Assembly (NCBI GenBank): GCA_009746045.1
Contig: RPFO01000065.1
Location: 4,973,368 to 5,037,367 of the forward strand
Direction of reading: 5' to 3'
Origin: Mesostigma viride
Lineage: Eukaryota; Streptophyta; Mesostigmatophyceae; Mesostigmatales; Mesostigmataceae
Length of the DNA stretch: 64,000 bases
Each line of letters opens with the position of its first letter. Positions within the stretch are counted from its first letter, which is position 1. The notes beneath the pieces are model-generated. The model was not told the origin of the DNA, did no database searches, and worked only from the letters and a program-made list of their open reading frames with translations. Shown here piece by piece: positions 10,738 through 20,516 of this stretch. Both the position numbers and the translations under genes were made by a program.

Positions 10738-10943
10738 TGAAAAGAGACAACAAACGTGGACTGAAGCATTGGCACGCTGAGCCCCGTGCATGTCTGAGAC
10801 CAGTTGTCTGAAAAGAGACAACAAACGTGGCAGCATGGCACGCCGAGCCCCGTGCATGTCTGAGACCAGTTGTCTGAAAAGAGACAACAAACGTGGAAGC
10901 ATGGCACGCCGAGCCCCGTGCATGTCTGAGACCAGTTGTCTGA
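10738..10943 (-). repeat. Three tandem copies of a 66-71 bp unit
   Basis: AAAGAGACAACAAACGTGG begins copies near 10740, 10811 and 10877. Each ends with CATGTCTGAGACCAGTTGTC. The array adjoins the 172-bp array inside the same transposon and yields repeated reading frames on the minus strand that I regard as noncoding. Confidence 0.85.
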
Positions 10944-11335
10944 ACTGAAACGTAAAAAGCGCGGATCCGCGTAAGGCGCGATGTCTACTGGCTCAGGACA
11001 GTATATATATAAGTAACATTTAAACTCAGCCCAGTTTTGACGTCATTTCCAACTGAAAAAATTATTAATTAAATAATTCATTGATAAAACACGCGCTCCT
11101 ATTGGGGAGTCGCAGAGCACAATAATACATGTTAAAGTGCTTTTCATCCCTGTATGTTGCACGCTGGGATCTAAAACTGAAAAATTTAAACTCACATCAA
11201 TAAGGCTAGTCTGAGTCTGAGTCATCAATTATGTGGGGAGGGCGGCGCTTGTGGCGCGGGGTCGCCTTCGCTTGCTTGCTAGCCGTGCCCCGGTGTGCGA
11301 CCTGCTTCGATCCGAACGCACTCTACTATCTCCGC

Positions 11336-11626
11336 CTAACCTCGCGCAGTCGAGTCGGGTGGCAGATTGGGTAACTCTACACCTGGGCATGCGCAAAGCG
11401 CAGCTCGCACCTCATCTAACCCTACTATTTCATCGTCCCCGTCTGTGTAGAGCACATGGACCATGTTGTGCTCCTTATTAAACGCCGTCACATGGGCATG
11501 ATACCGCTTCTCCCCTGAGTTTGGGCCTGAAAATATCTTGCATACCGGGGTCCCCACCAACCATTCCGGCTCGTGCACGTCCATGACATGCGATTTGAAA
11601 AGTGCCATCGCCGTCTTCTCCGCCAT
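11336..11626 (-). CDS. Small Tudor-like domain protein or captured gene fragment
   Basis: This frame of 96 residues from ATG 11626 contains WLVGTPVCKIFSG, YHAHVTAFNKEHNMVHVLYT and DGDDEIVGLDEVRAAL. The pattern (GTxVxKxF ... Y.a.V..fn ... V.Y.DGD.E) matches the Tudor/agenet-like fold found in plant and algal chromatin proteins, where it reads methylated peptides. The domain fills nearly the whole frame, so it is either a free-standing small reader or a captured exon. It lies inside the 3456-bp inverted-repeat element, with no other coding segment nearby. Function is inferred from the domain only. Confidence 0.5.
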   Translation of the reverse strand: MAEKTAMALFKSHVMDVHEPEWLVGTPVCKIFSGPNSGEKRYHAHVTAFNKEHNMVHVLYTDGDDEIVGLDEVRAALCACPGVELPNLPPDSTARG

Positions 11627-11681
11627 TGCTGATTCCGTTTTCTGTGCTTATTCCGTTTTCCCACCCCTCATGTTTCGCGCA

Positions 11682-12663
11682 CATACGAAAAGGACTTGAA
11701 TTTCCTTGCTAACAGGTCGGTCTCGGCAATTCATCTTGCATTCACTGGAATTCATTCATCGAAGCCCCGAGACTGCCCGTCCAGTCTGAACATACGAAAA
11801 GGACTTGAATTTCCTTGCTAACAGGTCGGTCTCGGCAATTCATCTTGCATTCACTGGAATTCACTCATCGAAGCCCCGAGACTGCCCGTCCAGTCTGAAC
11901 ATACGAAAAGGACTTGAATTTCCTTGCTAACAGGTCGGTCTCGGCAATTCATCTTGCATTCACTGGAATTCACTCATCGAAGCCCCGAGACTGCCCGTCC
12001 AGTCTGAACATACGAAAAGGACTTGAATTTCCTTGCTAACAGGTCGGTCTCGGCAATTCATCTTGCATTCACTGGAATTCACTCATCGAAGCCCCGAGAC
12101 TGCCCGTCCAGTCTGAACATACGAAAAGGACTTGAATTTCCTTGCTAACAGGTCGGTCTCGGCAATTCATCTTGCATTCACTGGAATTCACTCATCGAAG
12201 CCCCGAGACTGCCCGTCCAGTCTGAACATACGAAAAGGACTTGAATTTCCTTGCTAACAGGTCGGTCTCGGCAATTCATCTTGCATTCACTGGAATTCAC
12301 TCATCGAAGCCCCGAGACTGCCCGTCCAGTCTGAACATACGAAAAGGACTTGAATTTCCTTGCTAACAGGTCGGTCTCGGCAATTCATCTTGCATTCACT
12401 GGAATTCACTCATCGAAGCCCCGAGACTGCCCGTCCAGTCTGAACATACGAAAAGGACTTGAATTTCCTTGCTAACAGGTCGGTCTCGGCAATTCATCTT
12501 GCATTCACCACTGGAATTCACTCATCGAAGCCCCGAGACTGCCCGTCCAGTCTGAACATACGAAAAGGACGAATTTCCTTGCTAACAGGTCGGTCTCGGC
12601 AATTCATCTTGCATTCACTGGAATTCATTCATCGAAGACCCGAGACTGCCCGTCCAGTCTGAA
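11682..12663 (+). repeat. Nine tandem copies of a 109-bp unit
   Basis: CATACGAAAAGGACTTGAAT recurs at 11682, 11791, 11900, 12009, 12118, 12227, 12336 and 12445, exactly 109 bp apart. A ninth copy near 12556 lacks TT, and the eighth has an extra CA/CC dinucleotide. The near identity of the inner copies points to recent expansion or homogenisation. The array starts about 55 bp upstream of the Tudor-like ORF start, so it could sit in that ORF's promoter. Confidence 0.95.
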
Positions 12664-14187
12664 CTTCATACTACCGTTGTACGAAATTCAGACTGCACGA
12701 ACCTCGAGGATTGTCAATGAATGCCCATGAATTTCATTTGGTCGCACAAAAATGTTTTATTCAAGAGAACAGTGGCAATGGCATCAAACTGCATTGTTTT
12801 CCTTTCATTTGTCACCTTTTGAGCTCAGAATGAGCCCAATTTTTGTGGGTGACCAGTCTATTTTCATGGTCTGAAGGCTGGATGACCCCTGCTTTATTGA
12901 CAAATATAAGGATTTAATCACATGTGGAAAAATTGAGTAAAATTTATGAAATTGAGCAAACACTTATGAATCCCCTCAACGCCAGCTTGTCCGCCATGTA
13001 CTTAAAGGTGAGGAGCACAGGTGCCGGGCCAGCCTTACCCCGCGCGTGCATGGGGAAGGCGTACATCCGACATCTGCAGCTCACCAGTGAGTTGCATGGG
13101 GGCAAGAATGTACGTCGCGCTTAAATGCCGTGAGGAGGCTCGTCGGGGTCTCACCTGCCGGCTGGTCGAGGTGCTTGACGATGACATTGCGGCTGCGCTT
13201 GTCGAGCTCGGCCGCCTCGCGAAGGTCGAGGGCTTGTTGCTTGAGTTGTGCCGCGATGGTGGAGGTGGTGGCTCTGGTGGTATGATGCTTAAGCAAGTCC
13301 GGGCCCAGGTGGAGGGAACATCACTGGCCTGGCCAGCAGGTGCCGGCTGGGCAGCGATGTCCTTCACCGCCTGGGCGGTGAGGCCGGCGGTGTCATGCAA
13401 GCACTCAAGGGTGGTGGCGGTGGCTTGAAGGCGCTGGTCGAGATCGAGGAGCTGGGCTGTGATGTCGGCAGTGGAGGCGGAAATGGCGGTGGAGGTGGAG
13501 GCGACGGTGGTGGAGAGGTGAGGATCGAAGTTCAGTATAGCCAGCGCCGGTGCCGCGCCCATTGCTGCCACTCGGCATCGGCGGCAAGGGGCGTCACGTG
13601 CTGCTGAAAGGCTTCCGTAAGGATGGAACGAAGTGACAGTGGGGGCGGAGATGGATGGAGCCCAGATCTCGCCGTCGGAGGCTCGGAGCGCATGAGAAGG
13701 GAGTTGAGAATGGTATGCTTGAGTTCGGGGCGGGTGCGTACCCGGGCAGCAGGGTGAGGTGTCGCCAGAGGCCGGCGGTCGTCCGGGAGGAGGAGGCGAT
13801 TGTTGTCGTGGAGATATGGAGGCACAGGTCGTAAAGCGAAGCGTAGTCCCCGAAGAAGATGCATCTCATAGCATCGGTCGGAGACGGGTTGGTCCAGTCG
13901 TGTATCAGTGACCATGAAAGGCCGGGGCCGAAAGCTCGGTTCTGAGGGGCCGCGTGAGGACCCTCCTGTTTTATCGGCTGAGCGGGTGCGCTTAGGGTCG
14001 ATCAGGCGATGCCGATGGCAAGGCATTGAGCCCGGGAGGTTGCGGGGCGACCAGGCCAGTGCACGACTAGTGTCACCGCTGCCTGCCGGACCTGATGGCG
14101 AAGCTGCAGCCTGAGCTGCAGACGGGTTTTCATTGCCGAGCGCAGCCGCCAGGCTGCGTTGCGTCGAGGCGCATATTTGTTCGCCAT

Positions 14188-14340
14188 ATAGTTGCGTAAT
14201 AGCGTCGGAAAATTATATCAGCATGTGCGTCTTAGAAAGACGAAGCGATTGTGAAATTCACGACTAAATTCGGTGCTCAAACGTGAAAGTTATGAGCTCC
14301 GCCGTCAGCCATGCATGGCTACCTTGTGGCTCGATCGTGG
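14188..14340 (-). promoter_or_regulatory. Conserved 5' leader of the ORF1-type LINE
   Basis: The leader seen here in minus orientation also occurs in front of the other ORF1 copies: 15574-15703, 18716-18849 and about 52950-53089 on the plus strand. It contains GAGCTCATAACTTTCACGTT, TCGCTTCGTCTTTCTAAGAC and ATGCTGATATAATTTTCCGA shortly before the start codon. Conservation at four sites suggests that it carries the internal promoter and marks full-length 5' ends. Confidence 0.7.
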
Positions 14341-14499
14341 CTAGAGGCTCCCGGCCCTTAGCTGGGCATAGCTTGATAGATCATGGGGGTGCAGGTGCCC
14401 TGGCGCTACTAGAGCATGCAGGGGTAGTTTACATTCCCACCCTTGCAGGAAGTAGCCTAGAATGTATTAAAAGCCATGTGCCCCTTCTCAGGGATATGT

Positions 14500-15482
14500 G
14501 CTACAGATACTCCCATTCAGACCTGGCTGGACTGTCTGGGCCTGGAGGCGCGGACGGTGGGGTTGGAGATTAGTGTCAAAACTTGAGGCGATGGTGATTG
14601 GGGCCTCCAGTACACCACCGCTGCCGCGCCTGCTCGACGGGACGGAGGTCCCGTTCCGCGACCGCTTCAAGCTGTTGGGGAGTTGGCTTCCTGACACTGC
14701 CGACGATGTGGACACCCGCATCGGCCTTGCCTGGGCCAAGCTCCGTTCGCTCAAAACCTACTGGCGCTCGGATGGCCTGGGCGCCGCACCGCAAGCGCAT
14801 GCTCTTCAAGGTCCTCGTCCTCACGGTGCTCACGTATGGCGCCGAGGCGTGGACCATCCCACCCAAACTGGCAGCTAGGCTAGACGGCACGGTTTACAGG
14901 ATGCTCCGACAGGTCCTTAACGTAGGGTTTTCCGAGCGTCCGTCATCAGAATCTTTGTATCATGGCATGCCTCGTATTTTGGACGAGATTAGGCAGCGTA
15001 GGATAGCATTTGTAGGACACCTTGCTCGCACCAGCCAGGTCGACACCGCCCTTGGCCTGGGCGGCCCCCAGCGGCTTGGCCAGCCAGGGCGACACATTCT
15101 GACCTGGCCTGGCCCCGAGGGCATTCCCAAAAGGGTAGGGAAACCTGTCACGAACTACATCCAGATGTTGCTGGACGACCTAGTGGTCCCAGCCCAGTTT
15201 GAGCACCGCATCCACTCTCTCTCCCGTCTTTGGACTGCCATGCAGGACAAGACGCGGTGGAAGAAGATTGTCAAGGCGCACACGCCCGACCCTGTGGGCA
15301 AGCCACCTCCCCCCAAGCGGAGGAGGCGTTTTGATGAGCAGTGTAGTTAGGATTTTCTAGATAGCTTAGAGTTAGGATAGTTCGATCACGCGGCTTCCTC
15401 CACGGTCCCATCCATCATGGAATATGTGCTACATGATCTCCCCACGGAGGCATGTTATAATTTAATTTAATTTAATTTAATA
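14500..15482 (+). pseudogene. LINE ORF2 C-terminal half with 3' UTR and TTTAA tail
   Basis: Coding signal runs from the region just after the RT YADD motif (HSDLAGLSGPGGADG corresponds to IQTWLDCLGLEARAVG) through LLDGTEVPFRDRFKLLGSWL, LTVLTYGAEAWT, YRMLRQVLNVGFSERPSSES and LARTSQVDTALGLGGPQRLG to the basic end KPPPPKRRRRFDEQCS (stop near 15350). One frameshift lies near 14780. The 3' UTR contains TTCGATCACGCGGCTTCCTC and ATGTGCTACATGATCTCCCC, then (TTTAA)n to 15482. It is 5'-truncated. Confidence 0.85.
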
Positions 15483-15703
15483 CTCCCAACGGAGTTATTA
15501 TTTACTTATTCTTTACTTATTCTTATTTATTATAACAAGATGATGGACAACGGTACTATGCTAATCCGGCCACGAGGTAGCCATGGCTGTCGGAGCTCAT
15601 AACTTTCACGTTTGAGCACCGAATTTAGCCGTGAATATCACTATCGCTTCGTCTTTCTAAGACGCACATGCTGATATAATTTTCCGAATCTAAAACGCAA
15701 TAT

Positions 15704-17058
15704 ATGGCGAACAAACGCGCCTCGACGCAACGCAGCCTGGCGGCTGCGCTCGGCAATGAAAATACGTCTGCAGCTCAGGCTGCAGCTTCGCCTTCAGGTC
15801 CGGCAGGCGGCGATGACACCAGTCGTGCACTGGTGGTCGTCCAGCAACCCCCCTCGCCATCTGCATCGCCTGACCCCAAGCGCACCCGCCCAGCCGACGA
15901 CACAGGAGGGTCTTCACGCCCCCCAGAACCGAGCTTTCGGCCCCGGCCTTTCAAGGTCGCAGATTACGACTGGGCCACCATTTCTCCGACCGATGCTATG
16001 CGCTGCATCTTCTTCGGGGATTACGCTTCGCTTTACGACCTGTGCCTCCATCTCCACTCCATCAATCGCCTCCTCGCCCCAGACGGCGGCCGCTGGGCCA
16101 GCATCCACCATCTGACCGGCTGCCCCCGCCCCCATTTCCAGCACGCCATCCTCAACTCCCTTCTCCAGCGCTCTGACGGCGAGATCTGGGCTCCATCCCT
16201 TTCCGCCCCCACCCTCCGCTCCATCCTCACGGAAGCCTTTCAGCAGCACGTGACCCCCCTTGCTGCCGACATAGCAGCAATCGGCGGCACGCTGACTGCT
16301 GAACTTCCTCACATTTCCACCGCCGCCGCCTCCACCTCCACTGCCATTTCCGCCTCCACTGCGTGCCGACATCAAAGCCCAGCTCCTCGACCTCGACCAC
16401 CGCCTTCAAGCCACCGCCAACGCCCTTGAGAGCTTGCATGACACCGCCGGCCTCACCGCCCAGGCGGTGAAGGACATCGCCGCCCAGCCGGCTCCTGCTG
16501 GCCCGGCCGGCGATGCTCCCTCCACCTGGGCGGACTTGCTTAAGCAGCACACCACCTCCACCACCTCCACCATCTCGGCACAACTCAAGCAACAAGCCCT
16601 CGACCTTCGCGAGGAAGCCGACATCGCCCGGCGCAGCCACAATGTCATCGTCACTTGAGCACTTCGACCAGCAGGCAGGTGAGACCTCCACGAGCCTTCT
16701 TGAGGCATTTAAGCGCGCCATTCTTGCCCCCATGTTACTCACTGGTGAGCTGGACATGTCGGCTGTCCGCCTCCCCCGCGCGCGGGGGAAGGCTGGCCCG
16801 GCACCCGTGCTCCTCACCTTTAAGTACATGGCGGACAAGCTGGCGTTCCTTAAATGCCGCAAGAAGCTCTCGGAGACTCGATCGCTTCAGGCGCTGGACG
16901 ACGACTTGACCCTGGCCCAGCAACAACGGCGACGCGAGCTATGGCCGACCTACCTTCAGCTCCGGCAGAGCGCAAGGGGGCAGCCGGTATACTGGAGGGG
17001 GGCGGTCATCCACGTTGACCACAAGCCCTGGCAGCCCCCTCCTGCCACCTCAGACTAG
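15704..17058 (+). pseudogene. LINE ORF1 copy, two frameshifts
   Basis: ATG 15704 opens MANKRASTQRSLAAALGNEN, followed by a Pro/Ser linker and YDWATISPTDAMRCIFFGDY. An indel near 16365 shifts the frame (ASTADIKAQLLDLDHRLQ would continue the pattern). A short insertion near 16650 ends VIVT where the other copies read VIVKHFDQ. The C-terminal part (LTFKYMADKLAFLKCRKKLS, DDDLTLAQQQRRRELWPTYL, YWRGAVIHVDHKPW) is the RNA-binding-like region of L1-type ORF1 proteins. The full leader (15574-15703) is present, so the 5' end is complete. Confidence 0.8.
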
Positions 17059-17059
17059 A

Positions 17060-17414
17060 AATATATATTAAAAAATTATAATTACTTACAGCAGAGTGAA
17101 ATCACTCAAACCAAAGCAAACGCCCAGCTATAAACCTATATACAGAGCCAAGCTCTATACTACGATAAGACCAATGGAAACGCCTAACGGGAGGAACCTA
17201 ATAGCCCTGCTGCACCGCAAAATCAGCCCGCGTACGGCGGAGCATGATGTCAGCCATGGCCCGAGTCAGCGCCACCGACAAGCGCTGACGCCAATATGAC
17301 GTCCAGGTCCGCGCCGACCATGGGGCCCGCTGGCCCTCCAGGTCCAGCCGGTCCTCCCGGAGCCGGCAACACTCCTTGAAGAAGGCGGAGGTCAGGGGCC
17401 CCATGGCCCCTAGG
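17060..17414 (-). mobile_element. Inserted retroposon fragment in the ORF1 3' region
   Basis: This segment separates the ORF1 stop (about 17058) from its 3' UTR (17415 on). It has a minus-strand frame (17404-17198) reading MGPLTSAFFKECCRLREDRL and later LSVALTRAMADIMLRRTRAD, which I cannot assign. Its left end, AAATTATAATTACTTACAGC, is shared with the 75-bp insertion at 17779-17853, so both are 3' ends of one family in minus orientation. Confidence 0.55.
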
Positions 17415-17938
17415 AATATATATACCAGTAGTGTAGATTAGTAAGGCTTAGCCTAGCATGTGGCCCACGCGCATGTGCGCCCATAATGGCCCCCATGGAT
17501 GATGCCTTCAACATTTAGCCATGCTTTGTCTATAATGGGACCCCCATGGATGTTGCATTAAGAATTTAGCCATGCTATGCCATGCAGAGAGATGCTCTCT
17601 GTCGAGAAGCCCTGCCCTAGCCCTTGTATAGCCATGATGATCTTCCTCCCCCGTGCCAGGATCCCCTTAGTTGGGTTGAACCTGAGACAGCATGGTGGTG
17701 CCGGTGCCCTTGCGGCCCCTAGAGCAAGTGTTGCTTACATTCCCACCCTTGCATGAAGTAGCCTAGGATGTATTTAAAAATATAATTACTTACAGCAGAG
17801 TGAAATCACTCAAACCAAAGCAAACGCCCAGCTATAAACCTATGTACAGAGCCAGTAGCCTAGGATGTATTTAAAGCCATATGCCCCTTCTCAGGGATAT
17901 ACATGTGCTACATTGACTCCCAACGGAGTGATGTTGAT
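17415..17938 (+). other. 3' UTR of the ORF1-type LINE
   Basis: AATATATATACCAGTAGTGT and GTGGCCCACGCGCATGTGCG recur after the other ORF1 copies (54518 on; 20516 on; inverted near 9310 and 52500). It ends in GTGCTACATTGACTCCCAAC, which resembles the ORF2-type 3' end, then a TTAA tract. It contains the small insertion at 17779-17853. Confidence 0.7.
17779..17853 (-). mobile_element. 75-bp retroposon insertion with 22-bp target duplication
   Basis: The insert is flanked by a 22-bp direct duplication at 17757-17778 and 17854-17875 that starts AGTAGCCTAGGATG and ends TATTTAAA. The same 75 bases (with ACAGCAGAGTGAAATCACTC) form the end of the larger fragment at 17070-17145, which identifies it as a severely 5'-truncated copy. 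Confidence 0.8.
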
Positions 17939-18100
17939 AATTAATTAATTAATTAATTAATTAATTAATTAACGGAGTTATGTTTCTAATTAATTAATTA
18001 ACTAATTAATTAATTAATTAATTAATTAATTAATTAATTAATTAATTAATTAATTAATTAATTAATTAATTAATTAATTAATTAATTAATTAATTAATCC
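17939..18100. repeat. Long (TTAA)n microsatellite
   Basis: About 160 bp of almost pure TTAA/ATTA repeat joins the 3' UTR of the ORF1-type copy to an ORF2 fragment. It probably grew from a retrotransposon tail. Confidence 0.95.
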
Positions 18101-18735
18101 AGGATGATGAGAGCCAGAGCGCCGCGCTGAAGGTCTTCATGCGCATGATGCTGCACAGGCTCCGCGCCGCGCTGGACCCACACCTGGGTGAGTCTCAGAT
18201 GGGTTTCCGTCCTGGTCGTAACACTGTCATGGCTGTTACGTATTGGCCGCGCACCGGTTGATGGAGGAGGTGCGTCGCCTTTGCCCTGACGCAATCTAAT
18301 TAATTAATTAATTTGCCCTGACGGTATGCTGCTGGTCTTCCTTTTTGTTGACTATATCAAGGCTTTTGACACGGGCAGGGAGCCCACATAGCCCAAAGAG
18401 CCCACAGAGAGGACTCTGGGGGGCTCTTTGGGCTAGCTATCCCAGCTCTGCCCAGATCGGGTACCACCAGCGTTTATTGCTGCCATTCGTCGACTGTATG
18501 AGGGCTCACAGGCAGTAGTGCGGACTGCGCGGAAGGCACCACCCAAACATTCCCCCTTAATTCACCACGGGGCGTGGCAAGGTTGTGTCTTGTCCCCATT
18601 TCTGTTCATTATTGTCGTGGATGACGTCATGCGCCGGGCATGTGCGCGCTTTACTGCTCTTATCCCATGTTACGGTATGCTGTATTTTCATTCCATCCCG
18701 CAAGATCGAATCAAGCCACGCGGTAGCCATGGCTG
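18101..18735 (+). pseudogene. LINE ORF2 RT fragments, rearranged
   Basis: Pieces match the RT of the copy at 28880-30624: ESQMGFRPGRNTVMAV (with preceding RAALDPHLG), LLVFLFVDYIKAFDT and HHGAWQGCVLSPFLFIIVVD. They are separated by TTAATTAATT at 18296-18312 and a small duplication near 18375-18435 (AGCCCACATAGCCCAAAGAG). The order is preserved but the frames are broken. The palm VDYIKAFD is RT motif A. Confidence 0.75.
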
Positions 18736-18849
18736 TCGGAGCTCATAACTTTTACGTTTGAGCCCCGAACTCAGCTGTGAATATCACAATCGCTTCGTCT
18801 TTCTTAGACGCACATGCTGATATAATTTTCCGAAGCTATAACGCAATAT

Positions 18850-20516
18850 ATGACGAGCAAACGCCCCTTGCCGCAACGCAGCCTGGCGGCTGCGCTCGGC
18901 AATGAAAGTCCGTCTGCAGCTTCGGCAGCAGATTCGCCCTCAAGCCCGGAAGGCAACGGTGACACTAGTCGTGCACTGGTGGTTGCCCAGCCCCCTCACG
19001 GACTTGCCTCGCCCTCGGCCTCGCCTGAGCCTAAACGCAGTCGCCCTGAGGATCCGCCCCCTGACGAGCCGGGCTGGAAAGAAATCGACTTTGACGCCAA
19101 ATCAGCTGCCTGGTGGACACAACTTAGGCCAAGCAGATCCCATCCAGTTTATGAACGCCGTGTTCTTCGGGACGCGCACCTCGCTTCTTGCCCTGTGCAA
19201 GCACTTTTACGTCCAACGTCGCATCATTCCGCCTACCCGTGGTGATTTTTTTCACCCGGATCACGTGTCCCGCTACTCCCGCCCCCGCCTTCAGGTCCTC
19301 GCCCTCTGCTGCCTCCTCGGGCGCTCTGTCGCCGAGATCTGGGCCCCCCCCTCCACCTCCGAAATTCGCTCCATCATCAACAAGGCCATCGAACAGCACG
19401 TGACACCCCTGGCCGCAGATGTGGCGGCCATGGGCGGCACGCTGGCTGCCGAGCTTCCCCTCCTCTCCTCCACCACCACCGCCACCTCCAAGCTCCTCAC
19501 CGCCACCTCCACCACAACCGAAGCTCTCACCGCCCAGCTCCTCGCCATCGACAAGCGCCTGCAGGACAATGCCATCGCCATCGAATGCTTGCAGAACACC
19601 GCCGGCATCACTGTCCAGGCGGTGAAGGACATCGCCGCTCGGCCAGCCCCTGCTGGCCCTGCCGGCGATGTTCCTCCCGGCATCCCGACCTGGGCGGACA
19701 TGCTTAAGCAGCACGCCACCTCCACCACCTCAGCCGTCGCCGCCCAGCTTAAGCAGCAGACGCTGGACCTCCGCGAGGAGGCCGGGCTCGCCAAGCGCAG
19801 CCTTAACGTCATAGTCAAGCACTTCGACCCGCTGCAGGACGAGACCTCCGAGACCCTTGCCCTGGCGTTTGAGAACAAAATCCTTGTCCCCATGGCTATC
19901 ACTGGTAAGGGCAAGCCGCGGGGGGTGACCCGCCTTCCCCGCTCGCGGGGTAAGGCCGGCCCCTCCCCCTTGCTCCTCACCTTTGACACCATGGCGGATA
20001 AGATGGAGTTCCTCAAGTGTCGCAAGCGGCTTGGGGGGACCGCCTACACGCTGGACGACGACTTGACCTTGACGCAGCAACAACGGCGACGGGAGCTATG
20101 GCCGACCTACCTCCAGCTTCGGCAGACGGCGGGGCAGAAGCCGGTCTACTGGAAGGGGGCGGACATCTACGTCACTCCTACACACAGATCTCGAGTGATT
20201 TATCTAGTACCAAATCCGAAAGGCTTGCATCACTCCCCGGACAGGAGAACTTTTGCGGATGACTGTAGGTGTAAGTTGGCGATGCCATGGTAACCGGAGA
20301 CGTCCGTCCTATAGTCAGCAAAATTGGTGCGAGAGGTCCCCAGTTCGATTCCGGTCGGATTCATTTGCAGATCGCGTTTTCCGCGTTTTCCGCGGCCCGG
20401 CACTGAACGCAAAGGTTTTCACCTTTGCGGAGTGTCTGATCAGAATCTACGTCGCCCACAAGCCCTGGCAGGCGACCCCTGCCGCCCCAGCCACCCCAGC
20501 CACCCCAGCCTAGGGA
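18850..20516 (+). pseudogene. Best preserved LINE ORF1, split by a SINE-like insertion
   Basis: ATG 18850 opens MTSKRPLPQRSLAAALGNES. After one frameshift near 19110 the frame stays open (FMNAVFFGTRTSLLALCKHF ... AIEQHVTPLAADVAAMGG ... AQLKQQTLDLREEAGLAKRS ... LTFDTMADKMEFLKCRKRLG ... QQQRRRELWPTYLQLRQTAG) to the insertion at 20174. It resumes with VAHKPWQATPA and ends near 20513. It is a diverged subfamily relative to the copy at 15704. The Thr/Ala-rich segment followed by charged heptads suggests a trimerising coiled coil, as in L1 ORF1p. The leader is at 18716-18849. Confidence 0.85.
20174..20444 (+). mobile_element. SINE-like element with tRNA-like promoter and 9-bp target duplication
   Basis: The 271-bp insert is flanked by ATCTACGTC (20165-20173 and 20445-20453), and its removal restores ORF1. 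Inside, TAGTCAGCAAAATTGGTGCG resembles an A box and CAGTTCGATTCCGG a B box about 30 bp downstream, as in tRNA-derived Pol III promoters. The 3' end has a perfect hairpin, CGCAAAGGT-TTTC-ACCTTTGCG. A partial inverted copy of this 3' end lies at about 28070-28130. There is no coding capacity. Confidence 0.75.

Larger units (their letters stand above)
9522..12977. mobile_element. 3456-bp inverted-repeat element nested in LINE ORF1
   Basis: The left end is GAGGGGATTCATAGGTGTTT and so on; the right end is its inverted copy, with 31 bp matching apart from one mismatch. It is flanked by AAC at 9519-9521 and 12978-12980, a 3-bp target duplication. The uninterrupted target can be read in the ORF1 copies at 16840-16860 and 54298-54318. 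The interior holds seven 172-bp repeats, three 66-bp repeats, a minus-strand Tudor-like ORF and nine 109-bp repeats. It also holds a short inverted piece of the 172-bp unit near the right end (12818-12878). No transposase is recognised, so it is probably non-autonomous. The 3-bp duplication would suit a CACTA- or PIF-like superfamily, but the termini are not CACTA. Confidence 0.85.
9310..14187 (-). pseudogene. LINE ORF1 (L1 ORF1p-like), split by a transposon
   Basis: The ORF1 start is at 14187 (MANKYAPRRNAAWRLRSAM). It runs on the minus strand through frameshifted segments to 12981, is interrupted at 12977-9522, and resumes at 9521 to end near 9335. Comparison with the copy at 15704 shows that the two halves join at TTAAGGAAC/GCCAGCTTGTCC. 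Visible parts include the N-terminal Ala/Pro/Ser-rich segment, the AFQQHVTPLAA helix, a coiled-coil-like AQLKQQALDLREAAEL and the RRRELWPTYLQLR region. Several frameshifts make it nonfunctional. L1-type ORF1 proteins bind RNA in the retrotransposition particle; that role is taken from the family. Confidence 0.75.

Noticed and set aside
11682-12663. CRISPR-like array
   Set aside because: The 109-bp units are head to tail without unique spacers, in a eukaryotic transposon.
20290-20360. tRNA gene
   Set aside because: D-arm and T-arm-like motifs are present but no anticodon arm or acceptor stem pairs; the segment lies in a SINE-like insertion.
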